A program made the translations under genes and the position numbers. From NCBI RefSeq assembly GCF_000278275.1, contig NZ_JH725147.1, positions 1,042,849 through 1,106,848 of the forward strand: a DNA stretch of 64,000 bases. The letters are read 5' to 3'. The notes beneath the pieces were generated by a model that saw only the letters and a list, made by a program, of their open reading frames with translations, was not told the DNA's origin and did no database searches. Positions within the stretch are counted from its first letter, which is position 1, and every line of letters starts with the position of its first letter. The DNA is from Bartonella tamiae Th239. Lineage in GTDB: Bacteria > Pseudomonadota > Alphaproteobacteria > Rhizobiales > Rhizobiaceae. This document shows, piece after piece, positions 49,585 to 58,751 of the stretch.

Positions 49585-51105
49585 ATGACTGATCAAAATG
49601 GGATTCTTTTAGGAGCAAGTCATCAAAAAAAAGATGACGCGATAAAGTCTGAATATATTTGGTTAAAATATGCTAATCGCCATGGCTTAATTACTGGTGC
49701 AACAGGTACTGGTAAAACAGTAACATTACAGGTCATGGCAGAATCGTTTTCTCAAGCAGGCGTGCCTGTTTTTTGTGCCGATATAAAAGGCGATCTTTCA
49801 GGTATTGCTAAAAAGGGTGAGCTGAATGAAAAGCTTCAAGAAAGAGCAAAACGTGTTGGTCTTGATTCTATTATTATGCAAAAAAATCCAGTTATTTTTT
49901 GGGATTTGTTCGGCAACCAGGGACATCCTATTCGCGCGACTGTTTCAGAAATGGGACCTTTATTGCTTTCACGTCTCATGGAGCTAACGCCTGCGCAAGA
50001 AGGTGTTTTAAATATTACTTTTCGTGTTGCAGATGAAGAGGGGTTGTTGCTTCTTGATCTCAAAGATTTACAATCGATGTTAGCCCATGTCGGCGAAAAG
50101 GCAAAAGAATTGTCAACACGTTATGGAAATGTTTCCAAAGCCTCAATTGGCGCAATACAGCGTCAATTATTAGTACTAGAAAGTCAGGGAGCCAAACATT
50201 TTTTTGGAGAACCCGCTTTAAAATTATCAGATATTATGCGTACAAGCCATGATGGTCGTGGAATGGTGAGTGTTCTTGCCGCCGATAAATTGATGTTTAA
50301 TCCAAGACTTTATTCAACGTTTTTGCTTTGGCTCATGTCTGAATTGTTTGAGCAATTGCCTGAAGTTGGCGATCCAGAAAAACCGCGTTTGGTCTTTTTC
50401 TTTGATGAAGCTCATTTGCTCTTTAATAATGCGCCAAAAGCGCTTATCGAACGTATTGAACAAGTGGTAAGACTTATTCGCTCAAAAGGTATTGGTATTT
50501 ATTTTATCTCTCAAAATCCTCTTGATGTTCCTGAATCAGTCTTGGCACAACTTGGAAATCGCATACAACATGCTCTAAGAGCTTATACACCGCGTGAAAC
50601 CGCAGCAGTCAAAGCAGCTGCATCGACATTTCGTGTCAATCCAGATTTTGATACAATGGAAGCAATTGGACAATTGGCAACAGGTGAAGCACTTGTTTCT
50701 ACATTAGAGAAAAAAGGTATTCCTTCAATAGTTCAAAAAACACTTATTCGACCTCCTTCTTCTCAAATAGGTCCTATTGATGATCAAGAACGACAACATC
50801 TTATTGCAACAAGTCCAATAAGTGGACAATATGACGAAGCTATAGATCGTGAGTCCGCTTATGAAATGTTAGCGCGCCATGCACAAGAAAAAGAATCAAC
50901 CAACATTCAAGATGAAAATGACAGTTTTTGGGGAACTGTTTTTGGCAATGAGAAAAAAGGTAGGGGACGTCAATCAGTAGCAGAAGCGGCGGTCAAATCA
51001 GTAACGCGGTCTGCCGCAAACTCAATTGGTCGTTCCATTGCAAAAGCAGGTGAGAAATTTCTTCGTGGAGTTTTGGGAAATCTTTTAGGCGGTAAGCGTA
51101 GATGA
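49585..51105 (+). CDS. HerA/DUF853-type ATPase (YjgR-like)
   Basis: This 506-residue P-loop ATPase has Walker A in GLITGATGTGKTVTLQ near residue 40, FCADIKGDLSGIAKKG, and Walker B in RLVFFFDEAHLLFNNAPKALIERIEQVVRLIRSKGIG, then SQNPLDVPESVLAQLGNRIQHALRAYTPRE. This is the DUF853/YjgR branch of HerA-FtsK ATPases. A DNA-related function is inferred from homology but not known. The Gly/Arg/Lys-rich C terminus (LRGVLGNLLGGKRR) is typical. No NurA partner is adjacent. Confidence 0.91.
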   Translation: MTDQNGILLGASHQKKDDAIKSEYIWLKYANRHGLITGATGTGKTVTLQVMAESFSQAGVPVFCADIKGDLSGIAKKGELNEKLQERAKRVGLDSIIMQKNPVIFWDLFGNQGHPIRATVSEMGPLLLSRLMELTPAQEGVLNITFRVADEEGLLLLDLKDLQSMLAHVGEKAKELSTRYGNVSKASIGAIQRQLLVLESQGAKHFFGEPALKLSDIMRTSHDGRGMVSVLAADKLMFNPRLYSTFLLWLMSELFEQLPEVGDPEKPRLVFFFDEAHLLFNNAPKALIERIEQVVRLIRSKGIGIYFISQNPLDVPESVLAQLGNRIQHALRAYTPRETAAVKAAASTFRVNPDFDTMEAIGQLATGEALVSTLEKKGIPSIVQKTLIRPPSSQIGPIDDQERQHLIATSPISGQYDEAIDRESAYEMLARHAQEKESTNIQDENDSFWGTVFGNEKKGRGRQSVAEAAVKSVTRSAANSIGRSIAKAGEKFLRGVLGNLLGGKRR

Positions 51106-51270
51106 AATAATGGCAATCAATGATTTTTATATTCTATAATATGAAAACGATTGTTTTTTGTAAAATTATTTGAGAACGAACCGCTATAAATTCTAAAACA
51201 TATAAGAAAAAGCGCTATAAATTATTGTTTTCTTCAAATGTTTTGCGCGCTATTTCTTTCATTGAATTAC

Positions 51271-51312
51271 GCCTCTTTTTACCTTTAAAAAAATAAAAAG
51301 AGGCTTGTCGTT
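51271..51312. terminator. Bidirectional hairpin terminator between the HerA-like gene and ldt
   Basis: GCCTCTTTTTA (51271-51281) and TAAAAAGAGGC (51294-51304) are perfect 11-bp arms, followed by T-rich sequence on the plus strand (51310 onward). It lies between two convergent genes, 165 bases after the first stop and 103 after the second. Confidence 0.72.
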
Positions 51313-51406
51313 TTTATTGAATGTTTGATTAAAACATAATTTTTGTTTTTCGTTTTACTCTTAAAAAGCTCTCAGATCATAGTGAAAGAGTCAGTGAAGT
51401 TTATGT

Positions 51407-52093
51407 TTAAACAACAAGAATGGGTGTTTTGCCTGGAACGCGTTCATAGAGATCAATAATATCCTGATTTATGAGGCGTACACAGCCAGACGACATTGCT
51501 TTTCCGATGGATTGCCATTCAGGTGAGCCATGTAAACGATAAAGTGTATCTTTACCATCTTGAAATATATATAATGCACGTGCCCCAAGTGGATTGTTAA
51601 GACCTGGTTTCATGCCACCGTTATCAGCGCTGTATTTTTTCAGGTTTGGCTGACGTGCAATCATTTCTTCTGGTGGTGTCCATGTAGGCCATTTGCGTTT
51701 ATATTGGATAATTGCACGACCAGACCATGCAAATCCTGCACGACCAATGCCTACACCATAACGAATGGCTTTACCATTTTGACGTACGAGATAGAGAAAG
51801 CGCCTTTTGGTATCAACAACGATTGTCCCAGGCTTTTCACCTGTAGGATCATCAACAATCTGACGTAAAAATTGTGGATCAATTTTTTGATAAGGTATTG
51901 CAGGAAGAGAAAAATCACCATCTTGACGTGCTGCATACATGGAAGCAAAAGGAGCTAAGGGTTCTTCCGTTTGTTTCGCCAACATGAAATTTGTATTATG
52001 TGGTCCTGTTGACCTACAAGCAGCAAGACCACTAGCTGCAGCACCGGCGGCGAAAACACTAAGAAACCTGCGACGAGAAAATTGAGTGTGCAT
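51407..52093 (-). CDS. L,D-transpeptidase (YkuD), Tat/lipoprotein signal
   Basis: This 228-residue protein has a twin-arginine signal with a lipobox (SRRRFLSVFAAGAAASGLAAC). The YkuD domain follows: GTIVVDTKRRFLYLVRQNGKAIRYGVGIGR and the active site LHGSPEWQSIGKAMSSGCVRLINQDIIDLYERV with the catalytic Cys and His. It forms 3-3 cross-links in peptidoglycan or attaches proteins to it, from the periplasmic side. 3-3 links made by such enzymes are poorly inhibited by most penicillins, so it may matter alongside the class D beta-lactamase. Confidence 0.93.
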   Translation of the reverse strand: MHTQFSRRRFLSVFAAGAAASGLAACRSTGPHNTNFMLAKQTEEPLAPFASMYAARQDGDFSLPAIPYQKIDPQFLRQIVDDPTGEKPGTIVVDTKRRFLYLVRQNGKAIRYGVGIGRAGFAWSGRAIIQYKRKWPTWTPPEEMIARQPNLKKYSADNGGMKPGLNNPLGARALYIFQDGKDTLYRLHGSPEWQSIGKAMSSGCVRLINQDIIDLYERVPGKTPILVV

Positions 52094-52354
52094 AGATCAT
52101 CCCATTTTGTTAAATGCTGCCATTATAGGCAAAAGAGGTTAAAAAGAGGCAAATACATTCATGGGAAAGCAAAAACATTAAACCATGAGCGGGTCAATTT
52201 TGATTTTTGGAATCACTTCGACCATTGATCTTATGGGGGAAGAAAAATAAAAATTCTATTCAAACTCGTGTGAAAATGACATCTCCTCTTGTTTTTCAAC
52301 TGTTATCGCGCCAAATTAGAATGATTACATTGTAAAGTTGAAGGAGTGTCTAAT

Positions 52355-52951
52355 ATGGCTTTTGAATTGCCCAATCTACCCTATGATTATGACGCATTAG
52401 CGCCTTATATGTCGCGCGAAACGCTTGAATATCATCATGATAAGCATCACCAAGCTTATGTTACAAATGGGAATAAGCTTTTAGAAGGTTCTGGTCTTGA
52501 GCAAAAAAGTCTCGAAGACATTATAAAAGAAAGCTTTGGCAAAAATCAGGGTCTATTTAACAATGCTGCTCAGCATTATAATCATATCCATTTTTGGAAA
52601 TGGATGAAAAAAGACGGTGGGGGAAAAAAACTTCCTGAAAAATTAGCGAAAGCAATTGATTCTGATTTGGGTGGTTATGATAAATTCCGTGAGGATTTTC
52701 TTGCCGCTGGTGGCGGACAATTTGGTTCTGGCTGGGCTTGGGTTGCTGTGAAAAACGGTAAGCTTGAAATTATGAAAACACCAAATGGTGAAAATCCTTT
52801 GGTTCATGATGCTCAACCTATTTTGGGTGTGGATGTTTGGGAACATTCTTATTACATTGATTATCGCAATGCCCGCCCGAAATATTTAGAAGCTTTTGTC
52901 GATAATATGATCAATTGGGATCATGTTTTAGAAATGTATGAACAAGCTTAA
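52355..52951 (+). CDS. sodB: Superoxide dismutase (Fe/Mn family)
   Basis: This 198-residue enzyme converts superoxide to hydrogen peroxide and oxygen. It starts FELPNLPYDYDALAPYMSRETLEYHHDKHHQAYV, with metal His residues in EYHHDKHH and NHIHFW, and the signature DVWEHSYYIDYRNARPKYL with the metal Asp and His. GSGWAWV is conserved. ATG at 52355 is preferred; AAGGAG at 52341-52346 lies 8 bases before it, and the GTG at 52346 overlaps this site. Iron or manganese use is not decided. A strong hairpin terminator follows. Confidence 0.95.
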   Translation: MAFELPNLPYDYDALAPYMSRETLEYHHDKHHQAYVTNGNKLLEGSGLEQKSLEDIIKESFGKNQGLFNNAAQHYNHIHFWKWMKKDGGGKKLPEKLAKAIDSDLGGYDKFREDFLAAGGGQFGSGWAWVAVKNGKLEIMKTPNGENPLVHDAQPILGVDVWEHSYYIDYRNARPKYLEAFVDNMINWDHVLEMYEQA

Positions 52952-52964
52952 ATATTCAAGTTAT

Positions 52965-53001
52965 TAAGAATAACCATTATGTTTTGTAATGGTTATTCTT
53001 A
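52965..53001 (+). terminator. Hairpin terminator after sodB
   Basis: TAAGAATAACCATTA (52965-52979) and TAATGGTTATTCTTA (52987-53001) are perfect 15-bp arms with a 7-base loop, 13 bases after the sodB stop. The stem is AT-rich with only short T runs, but the perfect long pairing argues for a terminator or mRNA-protecting end. Confidence 0.7.
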
Positions 53002-53704
53002 TATTCAAGACTAATAATAGCACTTGGTTTAATTAATGAAATAAGACTGTAGTTATGTTAACTTCTTCATTGGGATGTGCTTTCTGAATCCTACAAATTT
53101 AAAGCATTTCTTTAGTATTGGTGATGGTCTCTAGCCATTTTTATAATCCACATAAAAAAATCAGTTGCGATGTTTTCGATACATATTTCATAATCGATTT
53201 ATCAAAATATATATTGCCCTTCAATTTTGATGTGGGATCTTTGATGTTATTAACATAGATAACTTTCTCGGATTTTTTGTGTAAAAACGTAAACAATCTA
53301 ATGAATGGTCAAAGCAGAAACGAGATTCAGAATCCATAATTTATCAAAATCATAGAAGGGAATTTATACAAGAATGATAATAATGGTTTCAGAAAATATG
53401 GCTATTTTTTAAGAGTGGTCGACAAAAGTAATTTTAAAAATTTGTCAGATCTGAAGAATATAAATAACGCTTCATTCTGCTTTGTCCGATTATTGAACTG
53501 TATCGTTTATCCGTTTATCGATTTCTTTCTCGCATAGTTTTTTTCTTTATAATACTTTTTTAACAAAATTATTGAGTTCTAAGCTTAAGCAATATGAGTC
53601 CTCATACCATCATAATGATCATTAAAATGAAAAGTAATTTCATATAAATTTGCTTCATTGTTTTGAAAACCACTCAATCCTTTTATTAACATTATTGACT
53701 TAAA
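53002..53704. other. Long intergenic region without supported genes
   Basis: About 700 AT-rich bases lie between the sodB terminator and the zinc-locus operator. No open frame of convincing length, RNA gene, repeat or gene remnant was recognised. This is the longest empty stretch in the window and may be a decayed gene. Confidence 0.5.
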
Positions 53705-53720
53705 TTATGTTATAACATAA
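53705..53720 (+). promoter_or_regulatory. Zur-like operator before the znuCBA genes
   Basis: TTATGTTATAACATAA is a perfect 16-bp palindrome with the TGTTATAACA core of proteobacterial zinc-uptake repressor (Zur) boxes. TTGACT (53695-53700) lies just upstream as a possible -35. The ATG of znuC is 40 bases on. Repression when zinc is sufficient is inferred from known Zur systems. Confidence 0.75.
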
Positions 53721-53759
53721 CGTTATCTTTAATGGTAGGTGTTGTCTGGATATATTTTT

Positions 53760-54491
53760 ATGATTGAGTTTCATGATCTTAGTGTGGGATATCGTAATTT
53801 AGTGACGTTTGAACATTTTACGGCAACAATACAGGCTGGTGATCTTGTCGCTATTATTGGTAATAATGGTTCAGGAAAAACGACTTTTTTAAAAACAATT
53901 TCAGGTTTAATCAAACCATTATCTGGTCGTATAAAATATTTCACAAATTTAAATATTGCTTATCTTGCACAAGACAATCAAATTGATCGCACATTTCCAG
54001 CCGATGTTCGTGATCTTATCCGAATTGGATTATGGTCTCAATATGGTTTATTTAAACGGCACTCCAAAGCTAACCATATTATTGATGATGCTTTGTCGGC
54101 TGTTGGACTTGAAAATTACGCATATAAACCCTTACAAATCTTATCAGGAGGGCAATGGCAAAGAGCATTATTTGCGCGTGTCATTGTTCAAAACGCTAAT
54201 ATTATTTTGCTGGATGAGCCCTTTTCTGGCGTTGATCAACAAACACGCTATGATCTTTTAAAAATCATCAAAAATTGGCAATTGCAGGGAAGAACCATTC
54301 TTATGGTTCATCATGAAATGGAATTGATGCGATCATTTTTTTCAAAAACAATTCTGTTTAAAGACAAAAAAATAATTTTTGGAGAAACAGAAAAAATTTG
54401 GTCTCGTTATGTGACTTCTTCACACGCATATCAAGAAAATCTAAAAAATGTCGACACTTTAAAATTTATGTCTTCTAAAGTTGAATGTTAA
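53760..54491 (+). CDS. znuC: Zinc ABC transporter ATPase, ZnuC-like
   Basis: This 243-residue ABC ATPase has Walker A in IIGNNGSGKTTFLKTISG, the signature LSGGQWQRALFARVI, and Walker B IILLDEPFSGVDQQ, followed by VHHEMELMR (H-loop His). It powers high-affinity zinc import with the ZnuB and ZnuA genes behind it. The start at 53760 gives the usual MIEFHDLSVGY; a GTG at 53739 is upstream. The Zur-like palindrome lies directly before it. Confidence 0.9.
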   Translation: MIEFHDLSVGYRNLVTFEHFTATIQAGDLVAIIGNNGSGKTTFLKTISGLIKPLSGRIKYFTNLNIAYLAQDNQIDRTFPADVRDLIRIGLWSQYGLFKRHSKANHIIDDALSAVGLENYAYKPLQILSGGQWQRALFARVIVQNANIILLDEPFSGVDQQTRYDLLKIIKNWQLQGRTILMVHHEMELMRSFFSKTILFKDKKIIFGETEKIWSRYVTSSHAYQENLKNVDTLKFMSSKVEC

Positions 54492-54510
54492 AAAAATATG
54501 AGCATTTTGT

Positions 54511-55395
54511 ATGATCTATCATTATTTGTTTGAACCTTTTTATGAATTTATGTTCATGCGCAATGCATTATTAGGCGCGATTTTACTTTCTTTCAGTGCC
54601 TGTCCTGTCGGTGTTTTTCTCGTTCTACGTGGTATGAGTTTAACAGGAGATGCAATGTCTCACGCAATTTTACCAGGTGTTGCTGCTGGCTTTTTGCTTT
54701 ATGGATTTTCAATGATAGCCATGACAATTGGTGGTATTATTGCCGGACTTTTTGTAGCCATGTGTTCTGTTTTTTTTAATCGTAAAACTGTACAAAAAGA
54801 AGATGCTACAATGGCTGTATTTTATTTGATGGCATTAGCGGTAGGTGTGCTCATAATTTCTCTGCGTGGTTCAAGTGTTGATTTGCTGCATCTTTTATTT
54901 GGTTCTGTTTTGGCCATAACCAATCAAGGCGTAATTTTAATAGCGGTAATTGCATTTTTGTCCTGTGTATTAATAATTACATTGTGGCGGGCACTTATTG
55001 CAGAAACCATGGATCCGCTATTTTTTGGCTCTATATCTTCGATTGGCAAATACGTTCATGCTATAATGCTTATGATTATGGTGATTAATCTTGTAGCAGG
55101 TTTCCAGTCACTTGGTACATTGCTGTCTGTCGGTTTGATGATGATACCAGCAATCACTGCGAGATTTTGGGCATCTCATGTTTCTTCAATGTGCGTTATC
55201 TCTATTCTTTTAGGAGGGCTATCTAGTATTTTGGGGCTTGTTATATCTTATCACGCCGCTTTGCCTTCTGGACCCGCAATTATTTTATGTGCAGGTGCGA
55301 TGTATTTGTTGTCAGCATTACTAGCGCCTCGGGGACTTGTATTAGGTGAAATTTTATTTTCAAAAATGAATAAAACAACGGATAAAGGACATTAA
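54511..55395 (+). CDS. znuB: Zinc ABC transporter permease, ZnuB-like
   Basis: This 294-residue membrane protein of the ABC-3 family has about eight helices. It carries RNALLGAILLSFSACPVGVFLVLRGMSLTGDAMSHAILPGVAAGFLLYG, characteristic of metal permeases. It begins 19 bases after znuC and abuts znuA. The metal is inferred from the Zur-like site and the His-rich ZnuA; manganese transport is an alternative. Confidence 0.9.
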   Translation: MIYHYLFEPFYEFMFMRNALLGAILLSFSACPVGVFLVLRGMSLTGDAMSHAILPGVAAGFLLYGFSMIAMTIGGIIAGLFVAMCSVFFNRKTVQKEDATMAVFYLMALAVGVLIISLRGSSVDLLHLLFGSVLAITNQGVILIAVIAFLSCVLIITLWRALIAETMDPLFFGSISSIGKYVHAIMLMIMVINLVAGFQSLGTLLSVGLMMIPAITARFWASHVSSMCVISILLGGLSSILGLVISYHAALPSGPAIILCAGAMYLLSALLAPRGLVLGEILFSKMNKTTDKGH

Positions 55396-56301
55396 ATGAT
55401 TAAATTTTTAAAAATTTTTATGACTGTAATTGGTATAAGTTTAGTGACGATTGTTTCATCATTTTCAGCAGAAATCAAAGTCGTGACCAGTTTTTCTATT
55501 CTTGCCGATTTAGCCAAAAATGTGGGTGGCGAAAGAGTTGAGATCATTTCCCTTGTCGGCCCTGATGGTGATGCTCATAGTTATGAACCAAAACCCACTG
55601 ATGCTCAAAATATAAAAAACGCTGATGTCATTCTAGTAAATGGTTTAAATCTTGAGGGTTTCATGACGCGTCTTATTAAAGCAAGTGGGACAGATGCTCC
55701 GGTTATTGAACTGTCAAAAGGTATTGTGCCTATTAAAAACGAAAATGATGATCATCATCACCACCACGATCATGGTGAATTTGATCCTCATGCTTGGCAA
55801 TCCGTTGTTAATGCAGAAATATACGTAAAAAACGTTACTGAATCTTTTTGTACAGTCGATGTTGAAGGATGCGATACATATAAAAATAATGCTCAAGAAT
55901 ATACAAAAAAAATGAAATTATTAGATAAAAAAATTCGGTCAGAAATTTCCCAAATACCAGATGATAAAAAGACAATTATTACCTCTCATGATGCGTTTGG
56001 ATATTTTGCCCAAGAATATGGTTTGATTTTTCTAGCACCTCAGGGTGTTTCCACTGAAAGCGAGGCAACAGCGTCGAGTGTTGCTAAACTAATCACGCAA
56101 ATTAAAGCCGATAAAGCTTCTGCCTTATTTATAGAAAATATTTCGAATAAGCGATTAATAGAACAGATTGCTAAAGAAACAGGTCTTAAAATTAGTGGAC
56201 AATTATATTCTGATGCTCTTTCTTCTGTCTCAGGTCCAGCATCAACATATATTAATATGATGGAACATAATCTTAACACAATTATAACAGCGATTCATTG
56301 A
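55396..56301 (+). CDS. znuA: Zinc-binding periplasmic protein, ZnuA-like
   Basis: This 301-residue cluster A-I solute-binding protein has a signal peptide (to about SFSA). It contains SYEPKPTDAQNIKNADVILVNGLNLEGF and the His-rich loop DDHHHHHDHGEFDPHAWQSV (about residues 118-137), a hallmark of zinc-specific ZnuA rather than manganese proteins. Metal His residues occur in GDAHSYEPK, DPHAW and TSHDAFGYFA. It starts immediately after the znuB stop. Confidence 0.93.
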   Translation: MIKFLKIFMTVIGISLVTIVSSFSAEIKVVTSFSILADLAKNVGGERVEIISLVGPDGDAHSYEPKPTDAQNIKNADVILVNGLNLEGFMTRLIKASGTDAPVIELSKGIVPIKNENDDHHHHHDHGEFDPHAWQSVVNAEIYVKNVTESFCTVDVEGCDTYKNNAQEYTKKMKLLDKKIRSEISQIPDDKKTIITSHDAFGYFAQEYGLIFLAPQGVSTESEATASSVAKLITQIKADKASALFIENISNKRLIEQIAKETGLKISGQLYSDALSSVSGPASTYINMMEHNLNTIITAIH

Positions 56302-56326
56302 TTATAGTTTTATATGAAGAGCATAA

Positions 56327-57046
56327 ATGTTGATTTCAAATTTACAAGGATTCCAATCGAAAGTATTTCGTTCATTACAACGAAATTTATACTTAGTCTG
56401 TTTGTCATTTATGCTCTTATATGTCGCTTTTTTTAGTTTTATTGAAGGCGCAAACGCTCATCCACATATTTTCGTCGATGCATATCTGAATATTAAGGTC
56501 AACAATTCAGCTGTTATGACGTCTATGACGCAAAAATGGATATTTGACCCCATTTTTTCGTCGGGCGTTGTTTTAGACTTTGATAAAAACGGAGACCGTA
56601 AGCTTGATAAAGATGAATTGGATGAGGTCAGCAAAATTATTAAGGATTCTTTGGGTGAGTATGATTATTTTCAATCACTTACAAAAGATGGTGTGACTAT
56701 TCCGATAGCCGCGCCAGACTTTATTAAGGCAGAAATAATTAAACAACAGTTGGTATTGTCATTCACTGTGACACCAGTAACAAAAACAAATCTTGAAAAA
56801 GGTCATAAGTATAATTTTTCTCTTTATGACCCTACTTTTTATGTGGCTGTTGACTTTGCGAAACAACAAAATTTAACTGTTACTGGGCTTCCATCTTATT
56901 GTGTTAGTAACTTTATACGCCCAGATATTGATAAAGTACTGTCAACTGATTATTCACAGCAGACTGAAGATTTTTTTAATGATCCACAACAAAGCTTTAA
57001 TCTTGCTTTGAGCTTGGCAACGCAGTTGGAAGTACTATGCGATTAA
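56327..57046 (+). CDS. DUF1007 periplasmic protein
   Basis: This 239-residue protein has a signal anchor or signal peptide (about residues 21-44, GANA), then the DUF1007 start HPHIFVDAYLNIKV. An EF-hand-like loop, DFDKNGDRKLDKDEL (about residues 84-98), is visible. The family is found next to NicO/RcnA transporters in zinc or nickel loci. It overlaps the NicO gene by 10 bases. A periplasmic metal-related role is inferred from context. Confidence 0.82.
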   Translation: MLISNLQGFQSKVFRSLQRNLYLVCLSFMLLYVAFFSFIEGANAHPHIFVDAYLNIKVNNSAVMTSMTQKWIFDPIFSSGVVLDFDKNGDRKLDKDELDEVSKIIKDSLGEYDYFQSLTKDGVTIPIAAPDFIKAEIIKQQLVLSFTVTPVTKTNLEKGHKYNFSLYDPTFYVAVDFAKQQNLTVTGLPSYCVSNFIRPDIDKVLSTDYSQQTEDFFNDPQQSFNLALSLATQLEVLCD

Positions 57047-58074
57047 AATTCTGGTTTTCAATATTCACATGGGCTAGTATTTTTAGCTTACTATGCATCA
57101 TCAATGTCAATAGCCAATCTCCATTAGGTATCGGTGTTTCGGAGCCTGTTTTATCTCATAATGGTTTTTGGTCTAAGTTGACCTTACAACTTAGCGTATG
57201 GCAACAACAATTTGAACGAAGCATTTCTCGTTTTCTGATAGGAATGCATGATTCACCCGAAAATGCATTAAAACTATTAGGTTTTTCATTTATTTATGGC
57301 ATTTTGCACGCTGTTGGACCGGGGCATGGAAAAATCGTCATATCTTCTTATTTACTTGCAGAAAATGAAAGTCTTAAACGCGGCATTATTTTATCTTTTT
57401 TATCTTCAGTATTACAAGCTATAAGTGCAATTATCATTGTCGGTTTAGTTTTTTTTATGCTTCCTGCGCGTCTGACAAAAGCCACTGAATGGGCAACGAA
57501 AGCAAGTTTTGCATTGATCATGTTGCTTGGCTTAGGATTACTTATAAAAAAAACAAAACAACTCATCAAAAAGAGAAATTTGTACCGTTTTATCGCTCCA
57601 CAAAAGTCGCAAATTCATCGTCTTTTTGAAAATGAAGCTATCAATGTAACACCTCAAGAAGGCTCTTATTCAAGCGCTTTGACAGAAAAAAATACTTCGA
57701 CCCTATTAGGCATATGCGATATGTGTGGCAATTCTCATATTTTATCTGCCGAATTTGTAAAAAAGCCACTGAAATGGAAAACAGCACTGCTTGCTATTTT
57801 TTCTGTAGGTATTCGTCCTTGTACAGGCGCAATTTTTGTTATGAGCTTTGCTATGATTAATCACTTGACATGGATCGGGAGCTTTTCGGTTTTGGCTATG
57901 TCATTAGGGACTTTTATCACCGTGTCATGTCTTGCTGGAATAGCTGTTAAAACCAAAACTTTTGCATCAAAACTCAATATTCACGCAGAAAAATTAAGTC
58001 GCTTTGTTTCTGTTTTGGAATGGCTATTTGCTTTAGCCATTTTTCTAATAGGATTGATGTTTTTTATTCGTTAA
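57037..58074 (+). CDS. NicO/RcnA-family metal transporter
   Basis: This 345-residue membrane protein has the NicO motif in GFSFIYGILHAVGPGHGKIVISSYLLA (HxxGPGH) and GIRPCTGAIFVMSFAM, with about six helices and a hydrophilic loop of about 60 residues containing CDMCGNSH, a possible metal site. RcnA exports nickel and cobalt, but here it follows DUF1007 and znuCBA behind a Zur-like site, so a role in zinc supply is likely. It is the last gene of the run. Confidence 0.87.
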   Translation: MRLKFWFSIFTWASIFSLLCIINVNSQSPLGIGVSEPVLSHNGFWSKLTLQLSVWQQQFERSISRFLIGMHDSPENALKLLGFSFIYGILHAVGPGHGKIVISSYLLAENESLKRGIILSFLSSVLQAISAIIIVGLVFFMLPARLTKATEWATKASFALIMLLGLGLLIKKTKQLIKKRNLYRFIAPQKSQIHRLFENEAINVTPQEGSYSSALTEKNTSTLLGICDMCGNSHILSAEFVKKPLKWKTALLAIFSVGIRPCTGAIFVMSFAMINHLTWIGSFSVLAMSLGTFITVSCLAGIAVKTKTFASKLNIHAEKLSRFVSVLEWLFALAIFLIGLMFFIR

Positions 58075-58157
58075 AATGGTAAACTTAAAAAATGAGATAT
58101 TTACTTTCCCATTCTTTAAGTGTTTGATGAGTATTTAAGTATAAATTTTATAAGTGA

Positions 58158-58493
58158 TTAAAATTTTGTACACATGCTGGCATCAATTGTTTTGTCATTA
58201 TAGTAAAAGGTCATTGTTTTTAGCCATGACTGGCATTTTTCAATGGTCGTAAAACACCGATAACGGTCAACAGGCATTAATCCAGATCCTTTGTCTTGAA
58301 ATGGTGTTTGTTTCCAACCGCGGAAAAAACCTGCAACGACACCACTGCCCTTTGGAGGTGTTGAACATCTCTCACCAGCAAATTCACTTGTCATATTGGC
58401 GACTTGCGCGGGATTAATACCTGCAGAATAAGACAAGGGTATTGTTGTTAACATGAATCCAATTAAAGTAATAAATATTTTTATAGAGCGCAT
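58158..58493 (-). CDS. Small secreted protein of unknown function
   Basis: This 111-residue protein has a signal peptide (MRSIKIFITLIGFMLTTIPLSYSA) and a mature part of about 87 residues with four Cys (GERCSTPP, YRCFTTIEKCQSW, SMCTKF), probably forming two disulfides in the periplasm. I do not recognise a family. It is a lone minus-strand gene, convergent with the zinc locus. Confidence 0.65.
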   Translation of the reverse strand: MRSIKIFITLIGFMLTTIPLSYSAGINPAQVANMTSEFAGERCSTPPKGSGVVAGFFRGWKQTPFQDKGSGLMPVDRYRCFTTIEKCQSWLKTMTFYYNDKTIDASMCTKF

Positions 58494-58751
58494 TTTTTCA
58501 GTCTCCTTGATCTTTTTGTTATTTTATTCCTAATTATACTTAGTTATTATAAAATATAATGAGATGAGAATGTGTCAAAAACCTTAAAATTAATTTATTT
58601 TAAGTAAATTTAAAAATCATATTGACAGTTTAAATTAATAAAAATTTATAATTTTATTATATATAAGTTTAGCTATAGATTTATTCAAATTTATAATTGT
58701 AGTCATCATGAAGATGAGACATAATAAGTCTTATCTCAAAATACATCTTTT

